A DNA stretch of 29,911 nt from Darwinimomas sp963643215 (lineage in GTDB: Bacteria > Bacillota > Clostridia > Lachnospirales > Lachnospiraceae). Made by a program: the position numbers and the translations under genes. A model generated the notes under the pieces. The model had not been told where the DNA came from. It made no database searches and was given only the letters and a program-made list of their open reading frames with translations. The stretch is taken from assembly GCA_963643215.1 (NCBI GenBank), contig CAVIJY010000015.1:1-29911 (forward strand). The letters are read 5' to 3'. Numbering within the stretch: the first letter of the stretch is position 1; each line of letters opens with the position of its first letter. Below are positions 1-7,483 of this stretch, piece by piece.

Positions 1-140
1 CCCGGGACGGTATCCTTTATAAACCAGATAAAGGCATCAGCTCTGCCGATGCCTTCTCCTTCACTGTTCAGATCCTGTATCTCAACCTCGATGAGGTCAT
101 TTTTCTTCCACTGCGCGATAGCGCCTGATTTAGCTTTCAT
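1..140 (-). CDS. rlmD: 23S rRNA (uracil-5-)-methyltransferase, RlmD/RumA family (N-terminal part only)
   Basis: Partial gene running off the left edge; only the first 46 codons are present. The visible peptide starts MKAKSGAIAQWKKND and continues with a pattern typical of a TRAM domain, the RNA-binding OB-fold that opens RlmD/RlmCD/TrmA-type SAM-dependent uracil-C5 methyltransferases (a basic start, then EVEIQDL, EGEGIGRAD and a hydrophobic FIWFIKDTVPG end). The catalytic SAM domain lies outside the window, so the exact target uridine cannot be assigned. It begins only 5 bases after the yhaM stop codon on the same strand, so the two are probably co-transcribed. Family assignment is good; rlmD versus rlmCD or another TRAM methyltransferase is unresolved. 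Confidence 0.75.
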   Translation of the reverse strand, partial: MKAKSGAIAQWKKNDLIEVEIQDLNSEGEGIGRADAFIWFIKDTVP

Positions 141-145
141 CTGAG

Positions 146-1096
146 TCAGTTTCCCATGCTGGTTTTGCGGATATTGCTCTCAAGGAATTTGTTGAAGCCT
201 ATCCAGTTTGTATTATCCGGCGTCGCGGCAAAAAGCTCTTTGATAATTTCCAGTCTGGAGTCGGAGTCATCCGCGAGATGAAGCGCGACAGCCTCTGCCA
301 GCGCCGGCTTCTTGGGGGAGCCGTATTCAAGCTCGCCGTGATGAGCCAGAATGCAGTGCTCCAGCTCGGATGCAAGTCTGGGAGGAAAGCCCTCTATCTG
401 CTCGACCTGCTTAGCCACCATCTGCGCCCCTATGAAGATATGCCCCAGAAGCTGTCCGTCATCAGAGTAGTCATTGTGGGGGAACGGAGTTATCTCCGTC
501 GTCTTCCCTATATCGTGACACAGCGCTGAGGTGATCAGCAGATCCTTCTTCAGGTACGGATACATCTGCGCCATATATGCGCAAAAGCCCGCGACACCGA
601 GGGTGTGCTCCAAAAGACCGCCTACATAGCCGTGGTGAACCGTCTTGGCGGCAGAGGAGTACATAAAGCGCTTTTTGAGCTCCGGATCATTGACAAAAAA
701 GTTCTCCAGCAATGTGCGCAGGTATTTGTTGTGAACACCGGAGACATAGCCGAGAAGCTCCTCATACATCTCGGTGAGATCACGGCTGCTGACAGGAAGA
801 TAGTCCATGGGGACATACTCGCCCTCATCCGCGCGCCGCATGCGCTTGATATTTAGCTGAAGCGTATTGTTGAAGGAGGTGACATCAGCCTCTACGGCGA
901 CATAGTCGAGAGCCTCAACATGCTCGATGCCCGGACTCGCCAGATCCCATGCCTTGGCATCTATGGTTCCGGTCTTGTCCTGAAGTATGAGGCTTGCATA
1001 TTCCTTGCCGTTCTTGGTGAGCTGTATCTGTCGATTTTTGCACAGGTATACATCCGAGATGTGCATACCTTCCTTAAAGCCTGAGATATATTTCAT
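146..1096 (-). CDS. yhaM: 3'-5' exoribonuclease YhaM family (OB-fold plus HD domain)
   Basis: 316 residues, the usual length for YhaM. Residues ~10-90 form an OB-fold nucleic-acid-binding domain (IQLTKNGKEYASLILQDKTG, then a segment like anticodon-binding OB folds). Residues ~150-290 form an HD phosphohydrolase domain with the metal ligands visible as H164 in GGLLEHTL and H194-D195 in CHDIGK, followed by the HNDY and HCILAHHGELEYGS segments characteristic of the family. The family degrades RNA and single-stranded DNA from the 3' end with Mn2+ or Co2+. It lies downstream of the HtrA-like gene (44-base gap) and directly upstream of the RlmD-type gene. The ATG has an AAAGG sequence about 11 bases upstream, a somewhat distant ribosome binding site. 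Confidence 0.93.
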   Translation of the reverse strand: MKYISGFKEGMHISDVYLCKNRQIQLTKNGKEYASLILQDKTGTIDAKAWDLASPGIEHVEALDYVAVEADVTSFNNTLQLNIKRMRRADEGEYVPMDYLPVSSRDLTEMYEELLGYVSGVHNKYLRTLLENFFVNDPELKKRFMYSSAAKTVHHGYVGGLLEHTLGVAGFCAYMAQMYPYLKKDLLITSALCHDIGKTTEITPFPHNDYSDDGQLLGHIFIGAQMVAKQVEQIEGFPPRLASELEHCILAHHGELEYGSPKKPALAEAVALHLADDSDSRLEIIKELFAATPDNTNWIGFNKFLESNIRKTSMGN

Positions 1097-1140
1097 ATAT
1101 GATGCAACCTTTCTGGGTGCTGTGACGCGCCGAGGCCGGA

Positions 1141-2709
1141 CTAGCGCACGGTTCGAAGACCGGTTTCGACCTCAAAAACGATATTTCTGTATTCATCTCT
1201 GCTCTGCCGGTATATCAGTATGGTGACAGTAGATCCGGCCTGTATGTGATTCATGGCGTATTTAAATGAGCGAAGCGATGTGATGCGGTGTCCGCCTATA
1301 TCTGCGATATAGTCGCCGGGCTGCAGACCTGAGGCATATGCCGGTCCGCCGAATCTGACGGACTTCACATATACTCCCTCCGGATAATCGGGACCGCTGT
1401 GCATCGTGTCCATATCTATGATGGAGACGCCCAGATAGGCATGATCCTCACCATTGACCATAGCCGCCAGAATATCACGATAGTCAGCTATGCTCATGAT
1501 CACCTGTGAGTCAGTGCCATCCTCCTGAATATCAGCTGACAGCCATCCGATGAAATTTCCATCCAGATCCATGATCCAGGTGCCCTTGTCACAGCTGATA
1601 TCGCGATCTGTGTAGAACAGCCTTGTGGTTCCGTCCAGCACGCTGATGGGTTCTGTGGTGTAGGAAAGCCATGTATATGCTACCGAGTGCGTCATGCCCT
1701 TGGGGCTGCCGACAGCTATGACGAGATCACCTCTTGCGGCATCTCCGGCAGTATCCAGAGGTACAGCTTCGATAGGCTCATAGGTATCCTCCGAATGCCC
1801 GGCATCGGACTGCGTCTGAGTCGTTTCCTCAATGATCTCTGCTGATACCATGTCGCTGTCATTCGGGTCAAATGAGATGACGGCCAGATCGGTTACGATA
1901 TCGGATTTCTTGAGCTCTGCCGGGAACAGTCTTCCGTCGCTGAGTACCACGCGAAGCGAGTCGGCGGAGCTTACGGCGGCAGCGGGTGTAAGCACGCATA
2001 CCTCAAGCTCACTGGCGGATATGATGATGCCGGAGTAGATGTCCTTTTTCTCAAAATGATTGTCAAACCAGTCGGTTGCATTCTGAACTGAGCATACATC
2101 TACGATATATCTGTCCGCATCATCACCCACACGGGCGACATCCTGCCATACACGCGCCAGCTCCTGAGCTGTGCATGATGGGTCATCGTCAGATTCATGA
2201 GTTCCGTCGTCGGTATCCTGAGCTGACGATGAGATCGGAGCATGAGCCGATGATGTCTGAGCAGCTGCTGCCTGTGAGGCGTCAGCTTCGCCAGTGCCCT
2301 CATATGACTGTGTCAAAGTCGTATCGTCTTCGCCGCGGTCTTTGACATCTTCATTCGCTCCATCGTTGCTGCTCTGAGAAACAACAGATCCGTGGGCTGC
2401 ATCAGCTGTATCTGAGTTGCCACCCTCATAACCCGGATCCTGTGAGCCTTCGGAGGTCAGCTGTTCTGTGTCAGCAGAGTTGCTTTCGGCTTCATGCACG
2501 CCGGAGGCTTCATGCTGCTCTGAAGAGGAGATATATCTTATCGCAGCCGGATGGAGCACCACCATGGCCGCAAGCGCAGAGGCTCCGAAGATCATGCCCG
2601 TGGCAACAATCTTTAAAAGCCTGAGCAGCAGCTTTTCCGCCCGGGTGCATCTCACGGAGACATTTTCCTTTATGAATTTTTTGCTTTCATCAGCAGGCTT
2701 CTCATCCAT
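1141..2709 (-). CDS. Membrane-anchored HtrA/DegS-like protein with PDZ domain, catalytically inactive (pseudoprotease)
   Basis: 522 residues from the ATG at 2709 (a GTG two codons earlier lies directly against the -10 box). Layout: short basic cytoplasmic tail; one membrane segment at ~29-57 (LLRLLKIVATGMIFGASALA); a Ser/Asp/Glu/Ala-rich extracytoplasmic linker to ~180; a trypsin-like HtrA fold at ~205-415; a PDZ domain at ~425-515 (AYLGVSIIDMD, GPAYASGLQPGDYIADIGG). Aligning to the HtrA motifs by eye, the catalytic His (LTNxHV) is replaced by Ala244 in LTPAAAV, Asp274 is kept in DIVTDLAVI, and the GNSGGPL serine is replaced by Lys375 in CDKGTWIM. So the fold is retained and the triad is lost. 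Probable role: a cell-surface scaffold or peptide-sensing partner, not a protease. It has its own promoter (2716-2744) and no Shine-Dalgarno. Confidence 0.85.
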   Translation of the reverse strand: MDEKPADESKKFIKENVSVRCTRAEKLLLRLLKIVATGMIFGASALAAMVVLHPAAIRYISSSEQHEASGVHEAESNSADTEQLTSEGSQDPGYEGGNSDTADAAHGSVVSQSSNDGANEDVKDRGEDDTTLTQSYEGTGEADASQAAAAQTSSAHAPISSSAQDTDDGTHESDDDPSCTAQELARVWQDVARVGDDADRYIVDVCSVQNATDWFDNHFEKKDIYSGIIISASELEVCVLTPAAAVSSADSLRVVLSDGRLFPAELKKSDIVTDLAVISFDPNDSDMVSAEIIEETTQTQSDAGHSEDTYEPIEAVPLDTAGDAARGDLVIAVGSPKGMTHSVAYTWLSYTTEPISVLDGTTRLFYTDRDISCDKGTWIMDLDGNFIGWLSADIQEDGTDSQVIMSIADYRDILAAMVNGEDHAYLGVSIIDMDTMHSGPDYPEGVYVKSVRFGGPAYASGLQPGDYIADIGGHRITSLRSFKYAMNHIQAGSTVTILIYRQSRDEYRNIVFEVETGLRTVR

Positions 2710-2715
2710 AGGCAC

Positions 2716-2744
2716 ATTATACTTACATTGTGATGGTTATACAA
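2716..2744 (-). promoter_or_regulatory. Sigma-A promoter of the HtrA-like gene, predicted leaderless
   Basis: On the minus strand: -35 TTGTAT (2744-2739), 17-base spacer, -10 TATAAT (2721-2716). Counting +1 as the seventh base after the -10 box puts the predicted transcription start at 2709, the A of the ATG. No purine-rich ribosome binding site precedes that ATG. The -10 match is perfect and the spacing ideal. The exact start site is inference. Confidence 0.6.
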
Positions 2745-2839
2745 GAATGATCGGCCGTCTGCAGTGCAGCGGTGAGACTCAGGCTGAAACCACATCTTTA
2801 CAGGGCGCTCTTTGCAGGATACAGCAGAATATATATGTC

Positions 2840-3145
2840 CTACAGGTACTTTTCGATGGCCTTCTGGAATTCCTCGATAGCGGCGGTATCCCCATCCTCA
2901 ATCGCATGTGCGACGCAGTGAGAGATATGCTCGCTGATGATCTGCTTGCCTAGACCGTTTAGGGCGGATCTTACGGCCGCGATCTGGATGAGCACCTCAG
3001 AGCAGTCGGCATCATCCTCTATCATACGCTTTACATACTGAAGATGACCTATGATCCTGGAAAGACGGTTCAGCTGGCGCTTTTTGTCCGCGGGATCGTG
3101 AACATGATCATGCACATGAGACTCATGCGGTATGTGCCTGTCCAT
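2840..3145 (-). CDS. csoR: CsoR/FrmR-family metal-sensing transcriptional repressor (copper-type ligands)
   Basis: 101 residues, all-helical CsoR family (Pfam Trns_repr_metal). It has the hallmark LNRLSRIIGHLQYVKRMIEDDADCSEVLIQI. The Cu(I) ligand set is visible as Cys48, His73 and Cys77 with the same 25 and 4 spacing as the Cys-His-Cys site of copper sensors. The N-terminus carries an extra His-rich stretch (HESHVHDHVHD) not found in minimal CsoR proteins, which may add metal binding. The start is 2 bases after the stop of the His-rich gene, with GAGGG six bases before the ATG, so both are translated from one message. Apo-CsoR represses and metal releases it. No copper exporter (CopA/CopZ) is in the window, so its targets are its own operon or lie elsewhere. 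Cu versus other metals or sulfur species is inferred from ligands only. Confidence 0.88.
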   Translation of the reverse strand: MDRHIPHESHVHDHVHDPADKKRQLNRLSRIIGHLQYVKRMIEDDADCSEVLIQIAAVRSALNGLGKQIISEHISHCVAHAIEDGDTAAIEEFQKAIEKYL

Positions 3146-3147
3146 GC

Positions 3148-3522
3148 TCAGCCCTCTTTCCTTTTCTGAATCATATACTCAAGAACGCCGCTCAGATCCA
3201 CATTGGCAGCCTCGAAGGTGCCTATGGCGAGGGTCATCTTGTCCTGCACATCAGAGGGAAGCAGAGGGAGCAGTGCAGCCAGCTCGCCGGCATGCTGCTC
3301 GTTGTGCTCCACATAAAATGTCAAAAGAGCGATCAGCCTGTCAGGGTCTGTACTCATGCTCTCCGCCGCCTCAGGTGTTCCGGCTGAGGGAGCCGCCGTA
3401 TGAGTGTGCTCGTCCTTGCTGCCGTGAGCATGGCTGTGAGTGTAGGTGGTTCCGTCCGCCATAGTATGAGTATGTACATAGGGCGTCTTGTCCGGGAGAT
3501 TGGATTGCTTCTTCTCTGTCAT
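3148..3522 (-). CDS. Small His-rich protein, putative metal-binding partner of CsoR
   Basis: Start chosen at the ATG at 3522 (124 residues) because GAGGA lies seven bases upstream; an ATG 13 codons earlier has only a weak AGG. I recognise no named family. The N-terminal third is polar and holds clustered HxH motifs (VHTHT, THSHAH, EHTHT), 7 His within about 25 residues. After a Ala/Pro/Glu/Ser linker the last ~70 residues are predicted helical, with EHNEQHAGEL and a hydrophobic pattern suggesting a two- or three-helix bundle. No signal peptide, so cytosolic. It is the first gene of the transcript that continues into csoR (2-base gap). Inference: a metal buffer or chaperone controlled by the repressor next to it. 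Confidence 0.7.
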   Translation of the reverse strand: MTEKKQSNLPDKTPYVHTHTMADGTTYTHSHAHGSKDEHTHTAAPSAGTPEAAESMSTDPDRLIALLTFYVEHNEQHAGELAALLPLLPSDVQDKMTLAIGTFEAANVDLSGVLEYMIQKRKEG

Positions 3523-3567
3523 GTGCGTATCCTCATGTTGCAATGCCTGCGAACCGCTCATTGTAAA

Positions 3568-3607
3568 GCCTGTGCATCAGGCTTGTGGCCGGTACTGTGA
3601 TAATCAC
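3568..3607. promoter_or_regulatory. Two small inverted repeats upstream of the His-rich/csoR pair
   Basis: The gap between the divergent His-rich gene (start 3522) and the L,D-transpeptidase gene (start 3719) contains two perfect short palindromes: GCCTG-TGCAT-CAGGC at 3568-3582 and GTGAT-A-ATCAC at 3597-3607. They sit where an operator for the minus-strand csoR transcript would be expected. A minus-strand TTGAGC with TATAAA 15 bases later lies further upstream (about 3660-3634) and could be the promoter. Neither palindrome resembles the G/C-tract operator of well-studied CsoR proteins closely, so binding by CsoR is conjecture. Confidence 0.3.
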
Positions 3608-3718
3608 GGAAATGATACCACAAATCAATGTTTTTTATACAGACAATATTTTGGGCTCAATATCATGATATGATAAGCTACCGGAGACACGGAAATGCCA
3701 TATTTGCGGGGAGAGATC

Positions 3719-4540
3719 ATGAAAGAAACAGGCTTTGGAATAGTAAGAATGACAGTTATGGCGGTTGCAGCGGCAGCGGCATCGATGCTGATATGCATGA
3801 GCGCATGGGCAGGTACATACGATTATCCGAACAGGCTGCTTGACGGCTCAGGTGACGGTCCGGGAGCGACGGGATGGATACAGAACGCTGACGGAAGCTG
3901 GTCATATGCGGGAGGACAGGGGCTGCTGACAGACTCCTGGGCTCATATAGACGGATACTGGTACTACTTCGGCTCAAACTCAGTCATGGCCACCGGATGG
4001 GCCAATGCAGGCGGCATGGTATATCTCTTCACGCAGGATCCCGCGACGGGGCGTCCGCTTGGCGCATGCGTGCTGACAGACGGCTATGATCCGATCATAG
4101 AGACGATAGGCGACGGCCCGGGCGAATCGTCAGTGACAGTAAATCAGACGCTTCCCTTTGCCGGGACATATGTCGATGTGGATATAACGGCGCAAACTAT
4201 GACAACCTATGTGGGCGGCATCGCCGTGGTGGGATCGCCCTGTGTGACCGGAGCGGCGGGGCGCCATGATACAACAAAGGGCGTATTTACCATAAAATCC
4301 AAGGAAACCAGCAGGTATCTTCAGGGAATGAATGACAATGGCACCAAGTACAAGTCGTATGTCAACTTCTGGATGCCGTTCAATGGGGGCGAGGGTCTGC
4401 ACGACGCGTCCTGGCGCTCCGTATTCGGAGGCTCCATCTATATATCAGGAGGCTCCCACGGCTGTGTGAATCTCCCGTATGAGGCGGCTGCGGCTCTGTA
4501 CAGCATAGCATTTGTCGGCATGCCCGTGATCGTTCATTGA
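3719..4540 (+). CDS. Secreted L,D-transpeptidase (YkuD domain) with cell-wall-binding repeats
   Basis: 273 residues from the ATG at 3719, chosen because GGGGAGAG lies just upstream and it places a clean signal peptide at the N-terminus (basic MKETGFGIVR, then a hydrophobic Ala/Met-rich core, cleavage near AWA-GTYD). An ATG eight codons earlier has no such site. Residues ~45-105 contain aromatic/Gly repeats of the choline/cell-wall-binding type (TGWIQNADGSWSYAGG, DGYWYYFGSNSVMATGW). Residues ~135-273 are a YkuD domain, ending in the catalytic SHGCVNLP with Cys249 as nucleophile and His247. The family cross-links peptidoglycan 3-3 or attaches proteins to the wall, outside the membrane. Stands alone as first gene of the plus-strand run, 19 bases before the ABC-F gene. 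Confidence 0.9.
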   Translation: MKETGFGIVRMTVMAVAAAAASMLICMSAWAGTYDYPNRLLDGSGDGPGATGWIQNADGSWSYAGGQGLLTDSWAHIDGYWYYFGSNSVMATGWANAGGMVYLFTQDPATGRPLGACVLTDGYDPIIETIGDGPGESSVTVNQTLPFAGTYVDVDITAQTMTTYVGGIAVVGSPCVTGAAGRHDTTKGVFTIKSKETSRYLQGMNDNGTKYKSYVNFWMPFNGGEGLHDASWRSVFGGSIYISGGSHGCVNLPYEAAAALYSIAFVGMPVIVH

Positions 4541-4559
4541 GGACAGAGCGGAGGAGGAT

Positions 4560-6200
4560 ATGCTGTATCAGCTTAGGGACTGTACATATGCTCCGGGAGG
4601 ACATGTGATACTGTCGCACATAGACTTTGAGATAAAAACAGATGACAGAATCGCGATAGTAGGGCGCAACGGCATAGGAAAAACCACGCTGCTGCGCATG
4701 CTGGCGGGAGAGATACTGCCGGATCGCGATGACAGAAGAAAAGACACTCCGGTGATGATGTCGGAAAGCATCAGCATCGGAGTTTTCTCGCAGAACGGGA
4801 ACGATGAGAGGCTGTCGGGAGGTCAGCAGACAAGACGAAGGCTTGCAGAGCTCTTTGATACGCATCCCGAGCTTCTGCTGCTTGATGAGCCGACCAATCA
4901 CCTCGATATGGAAACGGTCGAATGGCTTGAGGCATATCTGAACGGCTATAAGGGTGCCGTAGTTGTCGTATCGCATGACAGATTCTTTCTCGATCGGGTA
5001 GCGAGAACGGTCTGCGAGCTGTCGGAGGGCGGCATCCTGACCCGGTATCCGGGAAACTACAGCGCCTATAAGAAGGAAAAGGCGGCAGCAGATGAGCGCG
5101 CAAGAAAGGCGGCGGCCATTGCGGCCCGGGAGATGGCGCGTCTCGATGAGCTGATAGAAAGGTTCAAGAGAAGACCGCGCAAGGCAGCCATGGCAAGAGC
5201 CAAGAGGACGCAGCTGGAGCGTATGAAGAAGATCGCCCCGGTACCCGCAGCGGCTCCGGAGCCTATGCGGCGCATCATACCGGAGATAGCCGGTCCGAAG
5301 ATACTGTGGGAGGCAAAAGATCTGTCGGTAGGATATGACAGGAAAAAGCCCCTTTATACGATAAGCATGAAGCTGACCCGAGGTCAGAGGATAGGGCTTC
5401 TGGGAAGAAACGGAAGCGGGAAGAGCGCACTTTTAAAGACTGTCGCCGGACTGCTGCCGCAGCTGTCGGGAGATATGCGGACGGGAGAGCGGGTGGTCAT
5501 AGGATATTTTGATCAGCATGCGGCAGATCTGCTGGCTGCCGATCCGGCCTATGCTTCACTCTCCGGCGGAGAACGCTCCAAGCTGGCATTGTCAAGGATC
5601 ATAGAGACTGCTCCGAACCTTCTGCTGCTTGACGAACCGACGAACCATATGGACATCGCAGCGCAGGAGAGCATAGAGGATATGCTTGAGCATTACGAAG
5701 GAACTGTAATGTTCGCCTCACATGACAGATACTTTCTGAACAGGATCGCTGATACGCTTATCGTACTGGAGAAGGGTACGGCGAGCTTCTATCCGTTCGG
5801 ATATGAGCATTATCTGTATCGCAGGGAGCAGGCGGTGCGCGCAGGACACATGCCCGGTGAATGCCGCGGGGACTCTGAATCGCCGCAGGGAGAGATCACG
5901 GGTATGCTCAGTCCGCAGGATATGCTGCTTGTGGAGGAGCTGCGGGCGGTTCCCGAAAGAGAGAAAGGGATGCTGCGCCGGATACCGGTCAGAGAGTTGG
6001 CACAGGAGTGGGAGCTGGCGCAAAGTCTTGACGCATGCAGAGCACTGGAGGCGCAGACCGAGCAGGCGATGCTGGAATACTGCTTTTGCGGCGGAAGCAG
6101 GCAGGACTGGGAGGATGCCCGAAACGAATGGACTCAGGCACTGCTGGAGTGGTATGATATATCGAATCGACTAAACGAAGACTCAGAAAAGCAGGTCTGA
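4560..6200 (+). CDS. ABC-F family ATPase with unusually short nucleotide-binding domains
   Basis: 546 residues, two ABC domains in one chain and no membrane segment, as in ABC-F ribosome-acting proteins. NBD1: Walker A GRNGIGKTT (35-43), Q-loop Gln78, signature LSGGQQ (85-90), Walker B LLLLDEPTNHLD (105-116), switch His139. NBD2: Walker A GRNGSGKS (282-289), Gln319, signature LSGGERS (334-340), Walker B LLLLDEPTNHMD (354-365), His388. The charged linker at ~172-225 (RRPRKAAMARAKRTQLERM) is the P-site-tRNA-interaction hairpin. A Glu/Arg-rich C-terminal extension of ~120 residues follows. Q-loop to signature is only 6 residues in NBD1 and 14 in NBD2, where ABC-F relatives have about 35-55. GGAGG stands five bases before ATG. 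Translation factor or antibiotic-resistance role is undecidable here. Confidence 0.9.
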   Translation: MLYQLRDCTYAPGGHVILSHIDFEIKTDDRIAIVGRNGIGKTTLLRMLAGEILPDRDDRRKDTPVMMSESISIGVFSQNGNDERLSGGQQTRRRLAELFDTHPELLLLDEPTNHLDMETVEWLEAYLNGYKGAVVVVSHDRFFLDRVARTVCELSEGGILTRYPGNYSAYKKEKAAADERARKAAAIAAREMARLDELIERFKRRPRKAAMARAKRTQLERMKKIAPVPAAAPEPMRRIIPEIAGPKILWEAKDLSVGYDRKKPLYTISMKLTRGQRIGLLGRNGSGKSALLKTVAGLLPQLSGDMRTGERVVIGYFDQHAADLLAADPAYASLSGGERSKLALSRIIETAPNLLLLDEPTNHMDIAAQESIEDMLEHYEGTVMFASHDRYFLNRIADTLIVLEKGTASFYPFGYEHYLYRREQAVRAGHMPGECRGDSESPQGEITGMLSPQDMLLVEELRAVPEREKGMLRRIPVRELAQEWELAQSLDACRALEAQTEQAMLEYCFCGGSRQDWEDARNEWTQALLEWYDISNRLNEDSEKQV

Positions 6201-6201
6201 T

Positions 6202-7422
6202 ATGAATATATACAGGATAAAAAGGATCGCAGCGATGCTTATGGCCGGAGTGCTGTTTGCAGCATCGCCGACGGCGGTATATGCGGATGTGACATCAGGG
6301 CCGGGAGCGAGCTCAGCGGAGCAGACGGCTGAATCAGCGGCATATGACGGTGAGCAGACATCCTCGCAGGATACAGATGCGTCTGTGAACGCACAGACGC
6401 TGCAGCCGACTGCATCCGAGGAGGCGATCAGGGCGGCAGCGGCGCAGTATGCGGCTCCGCAGATCAACTCGGGAGCGGCGGTGTTGATGGATGCCGCAAC
6501 AGGAACCGTGATATACGGAAGCTCAGAGGATACACCGATGTATCCGGCCTCCATCACTAAGCTGATGACAGCGATACTGGTATATGAGAGATGCAGCCTG
6601 GATGATAAGGTTACATTTTCCTATGAAGCGGTTTCGGATCTTGAGTCCGGAGCCGTGACGGCGGGAATATCCGAGGGAGATGTGCTGACGGTCAGGGACT
6701 GTCTGTATGCGCTGCTCTTAAAATCCGCCAATGAGGTGGCGAACGGACTTGCCGAGCATGTGGGCGGAAGCGTCAGCGGGTTTGCAACGCTGATGAATGA
6801 AAGAGCCCGTGAGCTGGGCTGTACCAATACAAACTTCTGCAATCCGAACGGGCTGACAGATTCCAGCCATGTCGTATCGGCCAGAGATATGGCATTGATC
6901 GCGAGAGCATTTTTTTCATATCCTGAGCTGGTTTCGATAGACACGACGCCGTCGTATACGCTGCCTCCGACGAAGAAATATCCCGGAGGTCTGACGGTAT
7001 CGCTCAAGCACAAGATGCTGATACAGGGCGGAGCAAACTACTATGAATACGCGATAGGCGGCAAGACCGGTTACACGACAGCTGCCGGCAACACGCTGGT
7101 GACGGCGGCTCAAAAGGACGGAGTAAGGCTGATAGCCGTGGTGATGAAGGCGAAGTCTGGACAGCACTATGCGGAGACAAAGCTGCTGTTTGACTATGGA
7201 TGGCAGGTGATGCAGACCGCCTCGGCACAGATGTCGGCGGGCCCGAGCGTCACATCTGCCGCAGGCAGCGGCACGGGGACGGTGGCAGATATGTCTGAAA
7301 CGGCGGCAGAGTCGGAGACGCAGACACAGGACGCTGTCCGTATGGATATGGCACCGGGAGAATCGCAGGAAGCGGATCCTGATGTGTCGGGACATGTCGT
7401 GAGCGGCCCCGGTGCGCAGTGA
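6202..7422 (+). CDS. Secreted D-alanyl-D-alanine carboxypeptidase (PBP5/DacF-type, peptidase S11)
   Basis: 406 residues with signal peptide (MNIYRIKRIAAMLMAGVLFA, cleavage near VYA-DV), a Ser/Thr/Gln-rich spacer to ~75, then the S11 catalytic domain with all three penicillin-binding motifs: SITK (Ser117, Lys120), SAN (175-177) and KTG (288-290). It trims the terminal D-Ala of peptidoglycan stem peptides outside the cell. After ~340 the sequence becomes an Ala/Ser/Thr/Gln tail; the usual C-terminal beta domain (PBP5_C) and amphipathic membrane anchor are not apparent, so it may be released or anchored only by its signal segment. The ATG is one base after the ABC-F stop, so the genes are translationally coupled. 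The mature start and C-terminal tail both carry an SGPGA motif. Confidence 0.92.
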   Translation: MNIYRIKRIAAMLMAGVLFAASPTAVYADVTSGPGASSAEQTAESAAYDGEQTSSQDTDASVNAQTLQPTASEEAIRAAAAQYAAPQINSGAAVLMDAATGTVIYGSSEDTPMYPASITKLMTAILVYERCSLDDKVTFSYEAVSDLESGAVTAGISEGDVLTVRDCLYALLLKSANEVANGLAEHVGGSVSGFATLMNERARELGCTNTNFCNPNGLTDSSHVVSARDMALIARAFFSYPELVSIDTTPSYTLPPTKKYPGGLTVSLKHKMLIQGGANYYEYAIGGKTGYTTAAGNTLVTAAQKDGVRLIAVVMKAKSGQHYAETKLLFDYGWQVMQTASAQMSAGPSVTSAAGSGTGTVADMSETAAESETQTQDAVRMDMAPGESQEADPDVSGHVVSGPGAQ

Positions 7423-7483
7423 TGACTGCGAGACCGCAGGTATCGATACAGCCGTGCAGGGCTGCGATCTACGGAGGAACTAT

